Shown here: positions 1 through 8,135 of the stretch, in pieces
Layout: the number at the start of each line of letters is the position of its first letter
Position numbering within the stretch: the stretch's first letter is position 1
DNA from: Aurantiacibacter rhizosphaerae
Lineage (GTDB): Bacteria; Pseudomonadota; Alphaproteobacteria; Sphingomonadales; Sphingomonadaceae
DNA: 64,000 bases
Reading direction: 5' to 3'
NCBI RefSeq assembly: GCF_009807005.1
Contig: NZ_WUBR01000004.1
Coordinates: 1 to 64,000, forward strand
The notes under the pieces: generated by a model
What the model was told of the DNA's origin: nothing
The model's input: the letters and a program-made list of their open reading frames with translations, nothing else
Database searches by the model: none
Program-made: the position numbers and the translations under genes

Positions 1-148
1 CGATCAGGCCACCCACGATGATCACCGATGAAATAGCGTTCGTCACCGCCATCAGCGGCGTGTGCAGCGCAGGCGTGACAGACCACACCACGTAATAGCC
101 GACGAAACATGCCAGCACGAAGACTGACAGGATTGAGATGAAGTCCAT
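1..148 (-). CDS. pntAB: NAD(P) transhydrogenase alpha subunit, part 2 (membrane), partial
   Basis: Only the N-terminal 49 codons are in the window; the gene runs off the left edge. The translation starts [19 protein letters not shown] and continues through a hydrophobic helix, then a [17 protein letters not shown] stretch typical of the short membrane part of the alpha subunit of proton-translocating transhydrogenase. This subunit forms part of the membrane channel coupling proton re-entry to NADP+ reduction by NADH. Its ATG shares one base with the TAA stop of the upstream gene (TAATG), which indicates translational coupling. The split into two alpha genes is usual in alphaproteobacteria. 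Confident on family from the motif and the neighbour. Confidence 0.88.
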   Translation of the reverse strand, partial: MDFISILSVFVLACFVGYYVVWSVTPALHTPLMAVTNAISSVIIVGGLI

Positions 149-1275
149 TATGCCTCTCCCGTCAGGCGTTCGTTGACGACCTTGCCACCTTGCGTCAGTC
201 GCACGGCATTGCCGATTTCATCGTCAAGAATGGGCCTGCCGGCCTCCTTGTCCCAGAACGCGGAAAGAAAGTTGAAGTGATTGCGGCTGAACAGCGCTGA
301 TGCGTCTGCCGCCAGATGTGCCGGCGTGTTGGAAAAGCCCATGATCTTCACGCCGTGTTTCTCCACGATCTGATCGGCCACGGACCCTTCCACATTGCCG
401 CCCTGCGCCACCGCCAAATCGAAGATCACGCTGCCCGGTTTCATCGTGGCGATCTGCGCGTCGCTGATCAGGCGCGGTGCTGCGCGGCCAGGGATCAGCG
501 CCGTGGTAATGACGATATCCTGCTTGGCGATATGCGCGGAAACCAGCTCTGCCTGGGCTTTCTGGTATTCCTCGCTCATTTCGGTGGCATAGCCGCCACT
601 GCCCTCGCCCTCGATCCCGGCAACGCTTTCCACGAAGATCGGCTTTGCGCCAAGCGACTTGATCTGTTCCTTCGTGGCGCTGCGCACGTCGGTTGCGGAA
701 ACCTGCGCGCCCACGCGCTTTGCCGTGGCAATCGCCTGCAGGCCCGCCACGCCCACGCCCATGACGAAGGCTTTTGCCGCCTGCACCGTGCCGGCGGCGG
801 TCATCATCATGGGAAATGCCTTGCCAAAGACATTGGCGGCGGAAACAACCGCCTTGTATCCGGCGAGGTTGGACTGGCTGGAAAGCACATCCATGCTCTG
901 CGCGCGGGTGATGCGGGGCATGAACTCCATGGACAGGGCCTCGAACCCGGCCTTGGCATAGGCATCGACCCTGTCCTTCGCCATGAAGGGATCGAACAGC
1001 GCAGCCACCCATGCCCCCGGTTTCGCCCCGGCCAGATCGGCCACGTCAGGCGCCTGAATGCCCAGCAGAATGTCGGCACCTTTCACTACGGACGCGCGGT
1101 CGCCCACTTCAGCGCCTGCCTCCCGATAGGCTTCATCATCGATGGAGGCATTGGCCCCGGCGCCACTCTCCACTGCCAGTGAAGCGCCCAGACCAATGAA
1201 CTTCTTCACCGTTTCCGGGGTCGCCGCAACGCGGGTTTCCCCAGGCGCATGTTCCTTGAGCACAGCAAGTCGCAT
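148..1275 (-). CDS. pntAA: NAD(P) transhydrogenase alpha subunit, part 1 (NAD-binding)
   Basis: This soluble NAD(H)-binding domain I of the proton-translocating transhydrogenase has 375 residues, the usual size for the separate alphaproteobacterial subunit. It opens [20 protein letters not shown], as in the AlaDh/PNT N-terminal family. It carries a Rossmann nucleotide site near residues 160-180 ([23 protein letters not shown]) and the mobile-loop region [10 protein letters not shown]. The start at 1275 is chosen over longer in-frame options because AAAGGA lies about 7 bases upstream and because family members begin here. It overlaps the pntAB start by one base. The enzyme supplies NADPH, which fits a neighbour region rich in reductases, but no regulatory link to the adjacent island is visible. 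Confidence 0.93.
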   Translation of the reverse strand: MRLAVLKEHAPGETRVAATPETVKKFIGLGASLAVESGAGANASIDDEAYREAGAEVGDRASVVKGADILLGIQAPDVADLAGAKPGAWVAALFDPFMAKDRVDAYAKAGFEALSMEFMPRITRAQSMDVLSSQSNLAGYKAVVSAANVFGKAFPMMMTAAGTVQAAKAFVMGVGVAGLQAIATAKRVGAQVSATDVRSATKEQIKSLGAKPIFVESVAGIEGEGSGGYATEMSEEYQKAQAELVSAHIAKQDIVITTALIPGRAAPRLISDAQIATMKPGSVIFDLAVAQGGNVEGSVADQIVEKHGVKIMGFSNTPAHLAADASALFSRNHFNFLSAFWDKEAGRPILDDEIGNAVRLTQGGKVVNERLTGEA

Positions 1276-1399
1276 ATTTCGGTCCTTTGGGAGACACCCC
1301 TCGGCCTGCTCGGCAGCCATGCCGCCAAGCATCCGTGATTAAGCCAAAATATTGGCCAAAAATACAGGAGTGCGGGCGAAGATCGCCGCTAACGTGGAT

Positions 1400-1427
1400 G
1401 GCGACCGCCGCATCGGCAGCGGTCGCC
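1400..1427. terminator. Stem-loop downstream of azoR
   Basis: A perfect 9-bp stem (GGCGACCGC / GCGGTCGCC) with a 10-base loop lies just after the azoR stop and before pntAA. There is no T-run on either strand, so it may be a Rho-dependent or mRNA-stabilising hairpin and not an intrinsic terminator. Confidence 0.4.
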
Positions 1428-1439
1428 CATGCCGCGGAT

Positions 1440-2072
1440 TTAGTTGATCGTTGCGAGAAGCTCGTCGATCTCTTTCTTGGCTGCATCCTTACAAGCCTGC
1501 TTCAGCTCAAGGAACGATGTTCCTTCTGCAGAAATGTAGTGGATGCGGTCTGCGGGGATGCCGCAGATTTCGAAAACCGCCGTCATGTTGGTTTTCATCG
1601 TGTCGAGGTGCGCCAGCGGGGAGCCCGTGAACGGGATGCCATAGGCGGCGGTGATGAAGATGCGTTTCTCTGGCGAGAGCAGAGGCACGATTTCACCGTG
1701 GTCATCCTGGCCGAAGAACACTTCCTTGCGCACGATGCTGTCCATCCAGGACTTGTAGCTGGCAGGCGGGCCGAAGTTGTACATCGGCACAGTCACCAAC
1801 AGGACATCGGAATCGATATATTCCTGCGTCAGCTCTTCTGCAAATTCCAGGGTCTCGTGCTGATCTTCGGTAAGCTCACCTTTCGCGGCAGCGAAGTGGG
1901 CCTTGATCAGATCATCCTTCGGGATTGGCGGCGGATTCACGCCCAGGTCACGGCGAACCACCGTGTAATCGGGGAATTTCTTCAGCCACTGCTGTTCCAG
2001 ATGGTCACCAACGTCGCGGGAATGCGATCCCTTAGAGCGGGGGCTGGTATCAAGTCTCAGTAACGTCGGCAT
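1440..2072 (-). CDS. azoR: FMN-dependent NADH-azoreductase (NADH:quinone oxidoreductase)
   Basis: The 210-residue product is a flavodoxin-like oxidoreductase of the AzoR/AcpD family, which uses FMN and NADH to reduce quinones and azo bonds in the cytoplasm. Visible hallmarks are the N-terminal LLRLDTSPR phosphate-binding loop, the VTVPMYNFGPPASYKSWMD segment around residue 95, and the ITAAYG region. The start at 2072 has GGAGAT six bases upstream and fits the family N-terminus. The upstream region carries a copy (2201-2214) of the palindrome found before every operon of the catabolic island, so azoR may be a regulon member, perhaps detoxifying quinoid intermediates. That role is inference. 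Confidence 0.9.
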   Translation of the reverse strand: MPTLLRLDTSPRSKGSHSRDVGDHLEQQWLKKFPDYTVVRRDLGVNPPPIPKDDLIKAHFAAAKGELTEDQHETLEFAEELTQEYIDSDVLLVTVPMYNFGPPASYKSWMDSIVRKEVFFGQDDHGEIVPLLSPEKRIFITAAYGIPFTGSPLAHLDTMKTNMTAVFEICGIPADRIHYISAEGTSFLELKQACKDAAKKEIDELLATIN

Positions 2073-2200
2073 AACATCTCCACTGTTTTTTACGTGAGGC
2101 CCATAATCGCAATTTTCTCGTCGGCCCTGCGGAGTGTTCTCCGCCAGCACCAGAACCTCATTGCCTTACGGTATAGTTCATCGTCGTATTCTGCAACATA

Positions 2201-2214
2201 GTTAGCAAGCGTAC
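2201..2214. promoter_or_regulatory. Island operator, copy A (azoR)
   Basis: GTTAGCAAGCGTAC matches the island palindrome GTnyGCTwGCrwAC (read on either strand) and sits 129 bases upstream of the azoR start. It differs by one base from copy J at 36372. It lies further from its gene than the other copies, so its effect on azoR is less certain. Confidence 0.6.
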
Positions 2215-2326
2215 GTTACTCTTGGCAACCCTATGTGGCTTGAACAATCACGCTGTGGACAGGAACATTCGGCTGCAAAGATCAAAAAGGTTCAAATTCG
2301 CGGGGAACCCTGCCCGCGCCCGTGGC

Positions 2327-3334
2327 TCAGAGCGTGACGACGATCTTCCCGAACAGGTCGGGCGCATCCAGGGTTTCGTAAGCTGACTTGATATCGTCCA
2401 CACCAAACCGCTTGTAGATCGGCGGGCGAATATCATTCGCTTCGATCGCAGCCTTCATGTCGCGGTACATGTCCAGGCTGCCCACGGCCACGCCGCGGAT
2501 GTTTGCGCCCTTGCCGTGCAGCAGCATGACATCGAGGCCTTCCGCCGGGCCTGCCAGCATGCCGACAAGAGCGATCTCGCCGCCGAACCCAACAGCCATC
2601 AGCGATTGCGCCATGGTGCCAAGGCCGCCCAGCTCGACGATCTTGTCCACCCCGCCCGTGGCTTGCAGAACCTGTGCGCCCCATTCGGCATTCTCGCGGT
2701 AATTGATCACCTCGCTTGCGCCCAGTTTCCTGATGTCATCCGCCTTGGCGTCATGCCCCGTGGTGGCGATCACCTGCGCCCCGGCGGTGCGCGCGAAAAG
2801 CAGGGAGAACAACGATACGCCGCCGCTGCCCATCACCAGCACCTTACTCGTCTCGTCAATCGGGTGGCCGCTGCGGACCGCGTTCCACGCCGTCACCCCG
2901 GCGCAAGGCAATGTCGCGGCTTCCTCAAAATCATAGCCTTCGGGCATGGCCACCACGCGTTCGGCGGGCAGCACGACATATTCGGCCAGCATGCCGTCCT
3001 CATGAAACGCGCCAAGCCCAGCGCCGATTTCCGGATTGGCCGGGCCGCTGACCCAATTGGCGAAGAATAGCGAAGCCACGCGGTCCCCCACCTGCCAATC
3101 AGTGACACCGGGGCCGACGGCATCGATTTCTCCCGCACCATCGGACAATGGCACCACATCGCGATCGGGCAGGCGGCCAAGCGCACCCGCCATCACCAGC
3201 TGATCACGCCGGTTCAGCGACACGGCGCGAACCCGCATGCGAACTTCGCCCTGCTGCGGTTCAGGTATATCCACGGTCTCCTCTACGAGACCGTCCATTC
3301 CCGTGACTCCCTGCTTTAGCACCCAGCGTCGCAT
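2327..3334 (-). CDS. Zinc-independent MDR-family NAD(P)-dependent alcohol dehydrogenase
   Basis: This 335-residue medium-chain dehydrogenase/reductase has a GroES-like N-terminal fold (SLNRRDQLV, PLSDGAGEI, VGDRVASLFF) followed by a Rossmann domain with VLVMGSGGVSLFSLLFA near residues 165-180. The cysteine set of the structural-zinc site is absent, so it resembles the quinone-oxidoreductase/YogA-type branch. The ATG at 3334 is chosen because AGGAG lies five bases upstream; a GTG two codons earlier is also in frame. It is the last gene of a three-gene operon (ligase, SnoaL-like, MDR) read leftward from operator copy B. It probably oxidises an alcohol or reduces an enone on the pathway; the substrate is unknown. 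Confidence 0.85.
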   Translation of the reverse strand: MRRWVLKQGVTGMDGLVEETVDIPEPQQGEVRMRVRAVSLNRRDQLVMAGALGRLPDRDVVPLSDGAGEIDAVGPGVTDWQVGDRVASLFFANWVSGPANPEIGAGLGAFHEDGMLAEYVVLPAERVVAMPEGYDFEEAATLPCAGVTAWNAVRSGHPIDETSKVLVMGSGGVSLFSLLFARTAGAQVIATTGHDAKADDIRKLGASEVINYRENAEWGAQVLQATGGVDKIVELGGLGTMAQSLMAVGFGGEIALVGMLAGPAEGLDVMLLHGKGANIRGVAVGSLDMYRDMKAAIEANDIRPPIYKRFGVDDIKSAYETLDAPDLFGKIVVTL

Positions 3335-3390
3335 ATCCACTCCTGATCTCTATCTGAAAAACTTCTTGGCGCGCCCCTGGCGTTCTGCGG

Positions 3391-3927
3391 TTATGGCAGC
3401 TGGATGTAATTGTAGGACGGGTCCGTCTCGTCCCGGCTTCCGCGCGCGATCCCGGCAGTCCATTCATCCACCTGGGCATTGGTCAGCACGTCCGGCACGC
3501 GGTAGCTATCCAGCACGGAGAAGCGATGGCCGATCTTCCAGCGCCCATCACGGCGTTCCCACCGATCGAAATACCGGCCAAGCACCAGCATCTCTCGCGG
3601 GCCATCCGCATCGGTAAAGCGGACCCGGCAATCCACGCCCGCCTCGCTGGTGGCGCGGTCGCCGTCGATATCGATCAGCACGTTGAAGATGATGTGCCGC
3701 GTGCTCTCGAAATCGGCGGCATGCTGCGTCGCAATGCCTTGCAGGAAATCGCCGCAGGGCACTTCACCGGGGCCGTAATTGATTGTGGCATCGGCATGGA
3801 AGGCCGATTGCATCGTGGCGAGATCAACCCGGTCCGCACCGCGCGCCCAGCGATAGATCCCCTCGGTAATCTCCTGCTTCGCCAAGAGCTGATCAACATT
3901 CGAATCCACATCGCCCAGCAGCACCAT
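3391..3927 (-). CDS. SnoaL-like/NTF2-fold protein
   Basis: The 178-residue product has the cone-shaped NTF2-like fold pattern of SnoaL_4/bile-acid-dehydratase relatives: an N-terminal helix (KQEITEGIYRWARGADRVD), the FHADATINYGPGE segment, and a strand-rich C-terminus with RWERRDGRWKIGHRF. The start at 3927 is preceded by GGGAGAAA. Such proteins act as isomerases, dehydratases or hydroxylase partners in steroid, terpenoid and aromatic pathways; which applies here cannot be told. It lies between an acyl-CoA ligase and an MDR dehydrogenase in the same operon. Confidence 0.8.
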   Translation of the reverse strand: MVLLGDVDSNVDQLLAKQEITEGIYRWARGADRVDLATMQSAFHADATINYGPGEVPCGDFLQGIATQHAADFESTRHIIFNVLIDIDGDRATSEAGVDCRVRFTDADGPREMLVLGRYFDRWERRDGRWKIGHRFSVLDSYRVPDVLTNAQVDEWTAGIARGSRDETDPSYNYIQLP

Positions 3928-4074
3928 TTTTCTCCCGATTACATGCCATAGGTGTCCCTCCTCAGACGGAGGGATCTTGCACCGGGATGCATAAGGCCTG
4001 GGGTAGTTGGCTGGCTTGGATATTCCATTTGCACGGTGCAAATCGTGCTGAAACATCATGGCCCTTGCGCCGGA

Positions 4075-5628
4075 TCAGATCATCCGGTCCAGCCCTGACC
4101 AGTATCGTTCGCGCAGCTGCTTTTTCAGCAGTTTTCCCATCGGGCTGCGCGGGAGGCTGTCCCCGAAATCGATCGAATGCGGGCGGTTATAGGCAGACAG
4201 GTTGTGGCGGCAGAATTCCATGATCTCATCCGCCACCGCGGCATCGCGGGTGACATGAGGGTGGAGCTGGATGACGGCCTTGATCCGTTCGCCCAAATCT
4301 TCGTCAGGCACACCGATGACCGCGGCATCTTCCACTGCGGGATGGCGCAGCAGCGCGTTTTCTATTTCCTGCGGATAGACGTTCACACCGCCCACGATGA
4401 TCATGTGGCTTTCACGGTCCGTCAGGTAGAGATAGCCGTCCTCGTCCAGATAGCCGATATCGCCCAGAGAGGCGTAGCCATCCTCATCATAAAGCGCGGC
4501 CGATTTCGCGGCGTCACCATGATAGGCGATTTTCAGCCCATTGGTCATCATGATGCGCCCCGCCTGCCCCTGCGGCAAAGTGCGCCCGTCTTCATCCACG
4601 ATCTTCAGCCGACATCCCTTTGCCGGTCTTCCCACCGATCCGACATGATCCAGCCATTCGGCAGAGGTGATGAAGGTGTGGCCGAAAGCCTCGGTCCCGG
4701 CATAAAGTTCGTCAATCACCGGGCCCCACCAATCGATCATGGCCTGCTTTAAGGGAACGGGGCACGGCGCTGCTGCATGGATGGCGTGGCGCAGAGACTT
4801 CGTGTCGACCGCATTCCTGATGTCATCCGGCAGGGCGAGCATTCGGCTGAACATGGTGGGCACGAAGAAGCCGTGGGTCACACCGTGTTCCTCTATCGCG
4901 CGTAACGTCGCTTCAGGTGAAAATCGGCTGAGGCCGATCACCGTGCCGCCGGCGCGCAGAACGGACATCATGAAGCGGTTTGGGCCCGCGTGATAGAAGG
5001 GGCCGGGGTTGAGGAAGACGGTATCCGGGCCAAGGCCGTACTGCTTTTGCAGCATCGCAAAGCGTTGCGGCGGTTCGTGTGGCGGCGCATCGGGAATGCT
5101 GGTGCGAACGCCCTTCGGTCTGCCCGTGGTGCCGGAGGAATAGAGCATGGACGGCCCGCGTCGCCGCTGGCCCTGCAAAGGCTGCGCCGAGCACTCGCGC
5201 GCGATTGCGTCAAGATCGCGAAATGGGGGCTCACTCCCGCCGATCATGAACAGCGCAGGGCCGTTATCGAGCAAGGCGGCGGCTTGGCCGGCAAGATCGC
5301 GCAGGCCGAAGCTGGCGACAAGCATCCGCGCACCGCTATCGCGCACGATATAGGCGGCGTCATCCGCAGTCAGATGCGTTGAAATGCAGACATAGCGCAT
5401 GCCGCTGTTCTTCGCGGCCCACATCAGTTCCGGATAGGCACAGCTGTTTTCCAGCAAGAAGGCGACGGTGTCCCCCTCCCTCAACCCCGCATCGGCGAAT
5501 GCGTGGGCGAGGCGATTGGATTGGTCCACCAGCTGCCGGTAATCGGTGGCCTGGCCAAGATCCGCCATTACCATCGCACGCTTGCGGGGCGTGTGCTGCG
5601 CGACCGTCGCGGGGTGATAATCTGTCAT
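4075..5628 (-). CDS. Acyl-CoA ligase (AMP-forming), first of two in the island
   Basis: The 517-residue member of the ANL adenylating superfamily activates a carboxylic acid as acyl-AMP and then acyl-CoA. The P-loop-like A3 motif YSSGTTGRPKG is at residues 163-173. An ELYAGTEAFG A5-type motif follows, then YLYLTDRESHMIIVGGVNVYP around the hinge and a C-terminal SPMGKLLKKQL with the catalytic lysine. It resembles FadD-type ligases for large or cyclic acids more than short-chain acetyl-CoA synthetases, but specificity is not readable. An AGGAG lies about 12 bases before the ATG, longer than ideal. It is first in the leftward operon from operator copy B and probably commits the imported acid to CoA metabolism. 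Confidence 0.88.
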   Translation of the reverse strand: MTDYHPATVAQHTPRKRAMVMADLGQATDYRQLVDQSNRLAHAFADAGLREGDTVAFLLENSCAYPELMWAAKNSGMRYVCISTHLTADDAAYIVRDSGARMLVASFGLRDLAGQAAALLDNGPALFMIGGSEPPFRDLDAIARECSAQPLQGQRRRGPSMLYSSGTTGRPKGVRTSIPDAPPHEPPQRFAMLQKQYGLGPDTVFLNPGPFYHAGPNRFMMSVLRAGGTVIGLSRFSPEATLRAIEEHGVTHGFFVPTMFSRMLALPDDIRNAVDTKSLRHAIHAAAPCPVPLKQAMIDWWGPVIDELYAGTEAFGHTFITSAEWLDHVGSVGRPAKGCRLKIVDEDGRTLPQGQAGRIMMTNGLKIAYHGDAAKSAALYDEDGYASLGDIGYLDEDGYLYLTDRESHMIIVGGVNVYPQEIENALLRHPAVEDAAVIGVPDEDLGERIKAVIQLHPHVTRDAAVADEIMEFCRHNLSAYNRPHSIDFGDSLPRSPMGKLLKKQLRERYWSGLDRMI

Positions 5629-5763
5629 AGCAGCGGGTCACTCTCCTGAACGTATGGTGCGACAGTTGCGATGGCAGCGGCAGATATACCGCCGGAGTGC
5701 ATCAGCCAAATCAGCAATTCCGGGCGACAGAAACGTCTCTCAAAGAAACTAATTGAAAATTAT

Positions 5764-5777
5764 GTATGCTGCCATAC
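5764..5777. promoter_or_regulatory. Island operator, copy B (divergent ligase / Rieske promoters)
   Basis: GTATGCTGCCATAC is a near-perfect palindrome matching the island consensus. It lies in the 224-base AT-rich spacer between the divergent ligase (5628, leftward) and Rieske oxygenase (5853, rightward) genes, so one site could control both directions. Confidence 0.72.
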
Positions 5778-5852
5778 TTTATTAATGTGTACCTTATCAA
5801 TCCCAGGGTGTTATGGTAGCACCCTGCTTGAGAACAATAATGAGGACGTCCG

Positions 5853-7244
5853 ATGGAATACGATTATCGCACCGGCTTCGTGGCCTATCCCGATGCAGAG
5901 CCCGGCAGCCCCGCGGCAAAGGCCGACTTCGTCGACATGGGCACCGGACCCATCGATCCCTCACGCTACTGGACGAAGGAAGAGGCGGATCTGGAATGGG
6001 ACAATATGTGGACCAAGGCCTGGTGGTTTGCCGGCCTGGCTCACGACATTCCGGAAGTGGGCGATTATTTCAAGGTCGATCACGGGCGCGAATCGTTCAT
6101 CGTCGTTCGAACTGGCGAAGGCCCGGATGATATTGCCGCGCATTACAACGTCTGCCCGCACCGCGGAAACCGCATTGCGCACAGCGATTTCGGATCGGTA
6201 TCAGACGACGGATGCTTCCGCTGTGATTTCCATGGCTGGCGGTTCGGCATCGATGGATCGAACAAGGAAATCCGTGACGAGATCATTTTCCGGCCAGAGG
6301 TCATCGCCCATCGCCCCGGCCTGAAATCGGTGCGCTGCGGCGTATGGAACAGCCTGGTGTTCATCAGCATGGCCGAGGATGGCCCCTCGCTGCTGGAACA
6401 GCTGGACGTGATGCCGGAGCATCTGAAGAACTATCCCTTCGATAAGTACCGCGTGCTGCGAGACATCCAGGTGTGCTGGGATGCCAACTGGAAAACCGCG
6501 CTGGATGCCTTCGTGGAATTCTACCACGCCGACGATGTGCATCCGCAGGTCCTGCCGTTCTCTGAAACGCTGGAGTGCCAGTATGACCTTTATGACCAGG
6601 GCCTCAGCCGGATGGTCATCCCGCTGGGCTATGTCACGAGTCGCTTCGAAGACCGGGAAACGGTGCCGGAGGGATTGAAGATGTTCCTCGCCTTCTTCGG
6701 CGGCAATCCCGCCGATTTCGAAGGGCTTTCGGGCAAGGAGTATGACCAGGCACTGGCCAAGGTGAAGCGTGACTGGGCCAAGCGCCACGGTTACGATCAT
6801 TTTGACAACCTCTCGGACGAGCAGGTGACCGATGACTGGAACTATTTCGTGTTCCCCAACATCACGCTCAACGTGTTCAGCGATGCAATCCTGATCCAGG
6901 TTTTCCGCCCGCATCCCACCGATCCGGAAAAGAGCATGTACCGCGCGATTTCCATGAACCTTCCCGTGGCCGGGACGGAGGAAATGGTGATGGACGCAGG
7001 CTCCTTCGGTCCCGAAGCGATTTCGGAGCCGGGTTGGGACGGCGCGGTTCGTCCGCCGATTGAAACGCCCACCGATATCGAGGATTTTGGATCGGTCCTG
7101 TCGCAGGATGCACGGCGCGTTCCGGAAGTGCAGAAGGGCCTGCGCTCACGCTCTTTCGACGGGTACGTGCTGTCCGAATCAGAAGTGCGCATCCGCCATT
7201 ACCTGGCAGAGATTGACCGCTATATCGGGCGGCCTTCGCGCTGA
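5853..7244 (+). CDS. Rieske non-heme iron oxygenase, alpha subunit
   Basis: This 463-residue ring-hydroxylating oxygenase has an N-terminal Rieske domain with ligands C101-x-H103 and C124-x2-H127. The catalytic domain carries the mononuclear-iron motif DAFVEFYHADDVHP (D218, E222, H225, H230). It uses electrons from a ferredoxin to insert oxygen into an organic substrate. No small beta subunit is adjacent, so it is probably an alpha-only enzyme like KshA or the demethylase-type oxygenases. The only ferredoxin in the window is at 26733, and no reductase is present. GAGGA lies eight bases before the start. Operator copy B is 76 bases upstream. Family certain, substrate unknown. Confidence 0.92.
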   Translation: MEYDYRTGFVAYPDAEPGSPAAKADFVDMGTGPIDPSRYWTKEEADLEWDNMWTKAWWFAGLAHDIPEVGDYFKVDHGRESFIVVRTGEGPDDIAAHYNVCPHRGNRIAHSDFGSVSDDGCFRCDFHGWRFGIDGSNKEIRDEIIFRPEVIAHRPGLKSVRCGVWNSLVFISMAEDGPSLLEQLDVMPEHLKNYPFDKYRVLRDIQVCWDANWKTALDAFVEFYHADDVHPQVLPFSETLECQYDLYDQGLSRMVIPLGYVTSRFEDRETVPEGLKMFLAFFGGNPADFEGLSGKEYDQALAKVKRDWAKRHGYDHFDNLSDEQVTDDWNYFVFPNITLNVFSDAILIQVFRPHPTDPEKSMYRAISMNLPVAGTEEMVMDAGSFGPEAISEPGWDGAVRPPIETPTDIEDFGSVLSQDARRVPEVQKGLRSRSFDGYVLSESEVRIRHYLAEIDRYIGRPSR

Positions 7245-7354
7245 CCGAGAGGCTCGATGCGAATGAATTTTAGGCGGTCTTGGCTTTGTGTCGAGGCCGC
7301 CTGAATTTCATCCGGCGCCCCTCCCCACCCCAACAATGCGGATGACCTTTCGCC

Positions 7355-8131
7355 ATGCCTGACACCACCCAGCCCAGCGCGGCGCTGATCGTGATCGCCA
7401 GCGAAGTTCTATCCGGCCGAACGACGGACAGCCACATCGCCCGGCTCGCCAAGTGGACGCGGGAACTGGGTATTGCGCTGCGCCATGCATGCGTCGTCCC
7501 GGACGATCGGCAGGAGATCGTTGCCGCCATACGCGGGGTGCGCGACACGCATGATCATATCTTCACCGCAGGCGGCCTTGGCGCCACCCATGATGATATC
7601 ACCGTGCACGCCGTTGCCGAAGCGCTGGACCGGCCCATCGTCCACAACGCCGAGGTCGAAGCGCGCATGCGCGAACATTACGGAGATCGCCTTCGGGAGG
7701 CGCATCTGAAGCTGGCATTTCTTCCCAGCGGGGCAGAAATTTTCATGGCCGAAGATCGCTCGATGGGTGTGATCCGCGTGGGCCACGTCGTAATGCTGGC
7801 CGGCATACCGGACATGGCCGATGCCATGCTGGAATTGATGCGATCACACACATCCGGTGGCCCGATCACAAGGCAGCTGGTGCTGGGCACCGATCTTGCG
7901 GAAGAGGCCTTTGCCGATGATCTGGCGAATATCCAGGATCGCTTTGCCGATTGCGCCCTCGCCTCCTATCCGCTCTGGCGCAAGGGCCAGAGCGGCACGA
8001 ACATCGTGCTGGAGAGCCTTGATCCAGAACAGCTAGATCAATGTGCTGCGGACCTGCGCGATTGCCTCGTCCGCCTGGGCGGCACCGCTATAGAAGGCGG
8101 GCTGGATCGCGAGGCGCGGCAGCAGGCCTAG
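7355..8131 (+). CDS. Molybdopterin-binding domain (MoCF/CinA-N-like) protein
   Basis: The 258-residue product matches the MoCF_biosynth domain found at the N-terminus of CinA: LIVIASEVLSGRTTDSHIARLAKW at the start, then a TAGGLGATHDDIT loop near residue 70-82 (the GG-GPT-DD-T signature of MoeA/MogA/CinA). CinA itself is longer and carries a C-terminal amidohydrolase, which is missing here. The gene starts 110 bases after the Rieske oxygenase gene on the same strand and may share its transcript. Role in the island is unclear; it may be a bystander. Short free-standing homologues are common in Sphingomonadales. Confidence 0.75.
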   Translation: MPDTTQPSAALIVIASEVLSGRTTDSHIARLAKWTRELGIALRHACVVPDDRQEIVAAIRGVRDTHDHIFTAGGLGATHDDITVHAVAEALDRPIVHNAEVEARMREHYGDRLREAHLKLAFLPSGAEIFMAEDRSMGVIRVGHVVMLAGIPDMADAMLELMRSHTSGGPITRQLVLGTDLAEEAFADDLANIQDRFADCALASYPLWRKGQSGTNIVLESLDPEQLDQCAADLRDCLVRLGGTAIEGGLDREARQQA

Positions 8132-8135
8132 CCGC

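Noticed and set aside
316..1182. Long open frame on the plus strand opposite pntAA
   Set aside because: It is the antisense of a clear conserved gene, Arg/His-rich with no domain, and arises from high GC codon bias.
7272..7302. Hairpin AGGCGG...CCGCCT after the Rieske oxygenase as terminator
   Set aside because: The stem has mismatches and no T-run follows; too weak to list as a feature.
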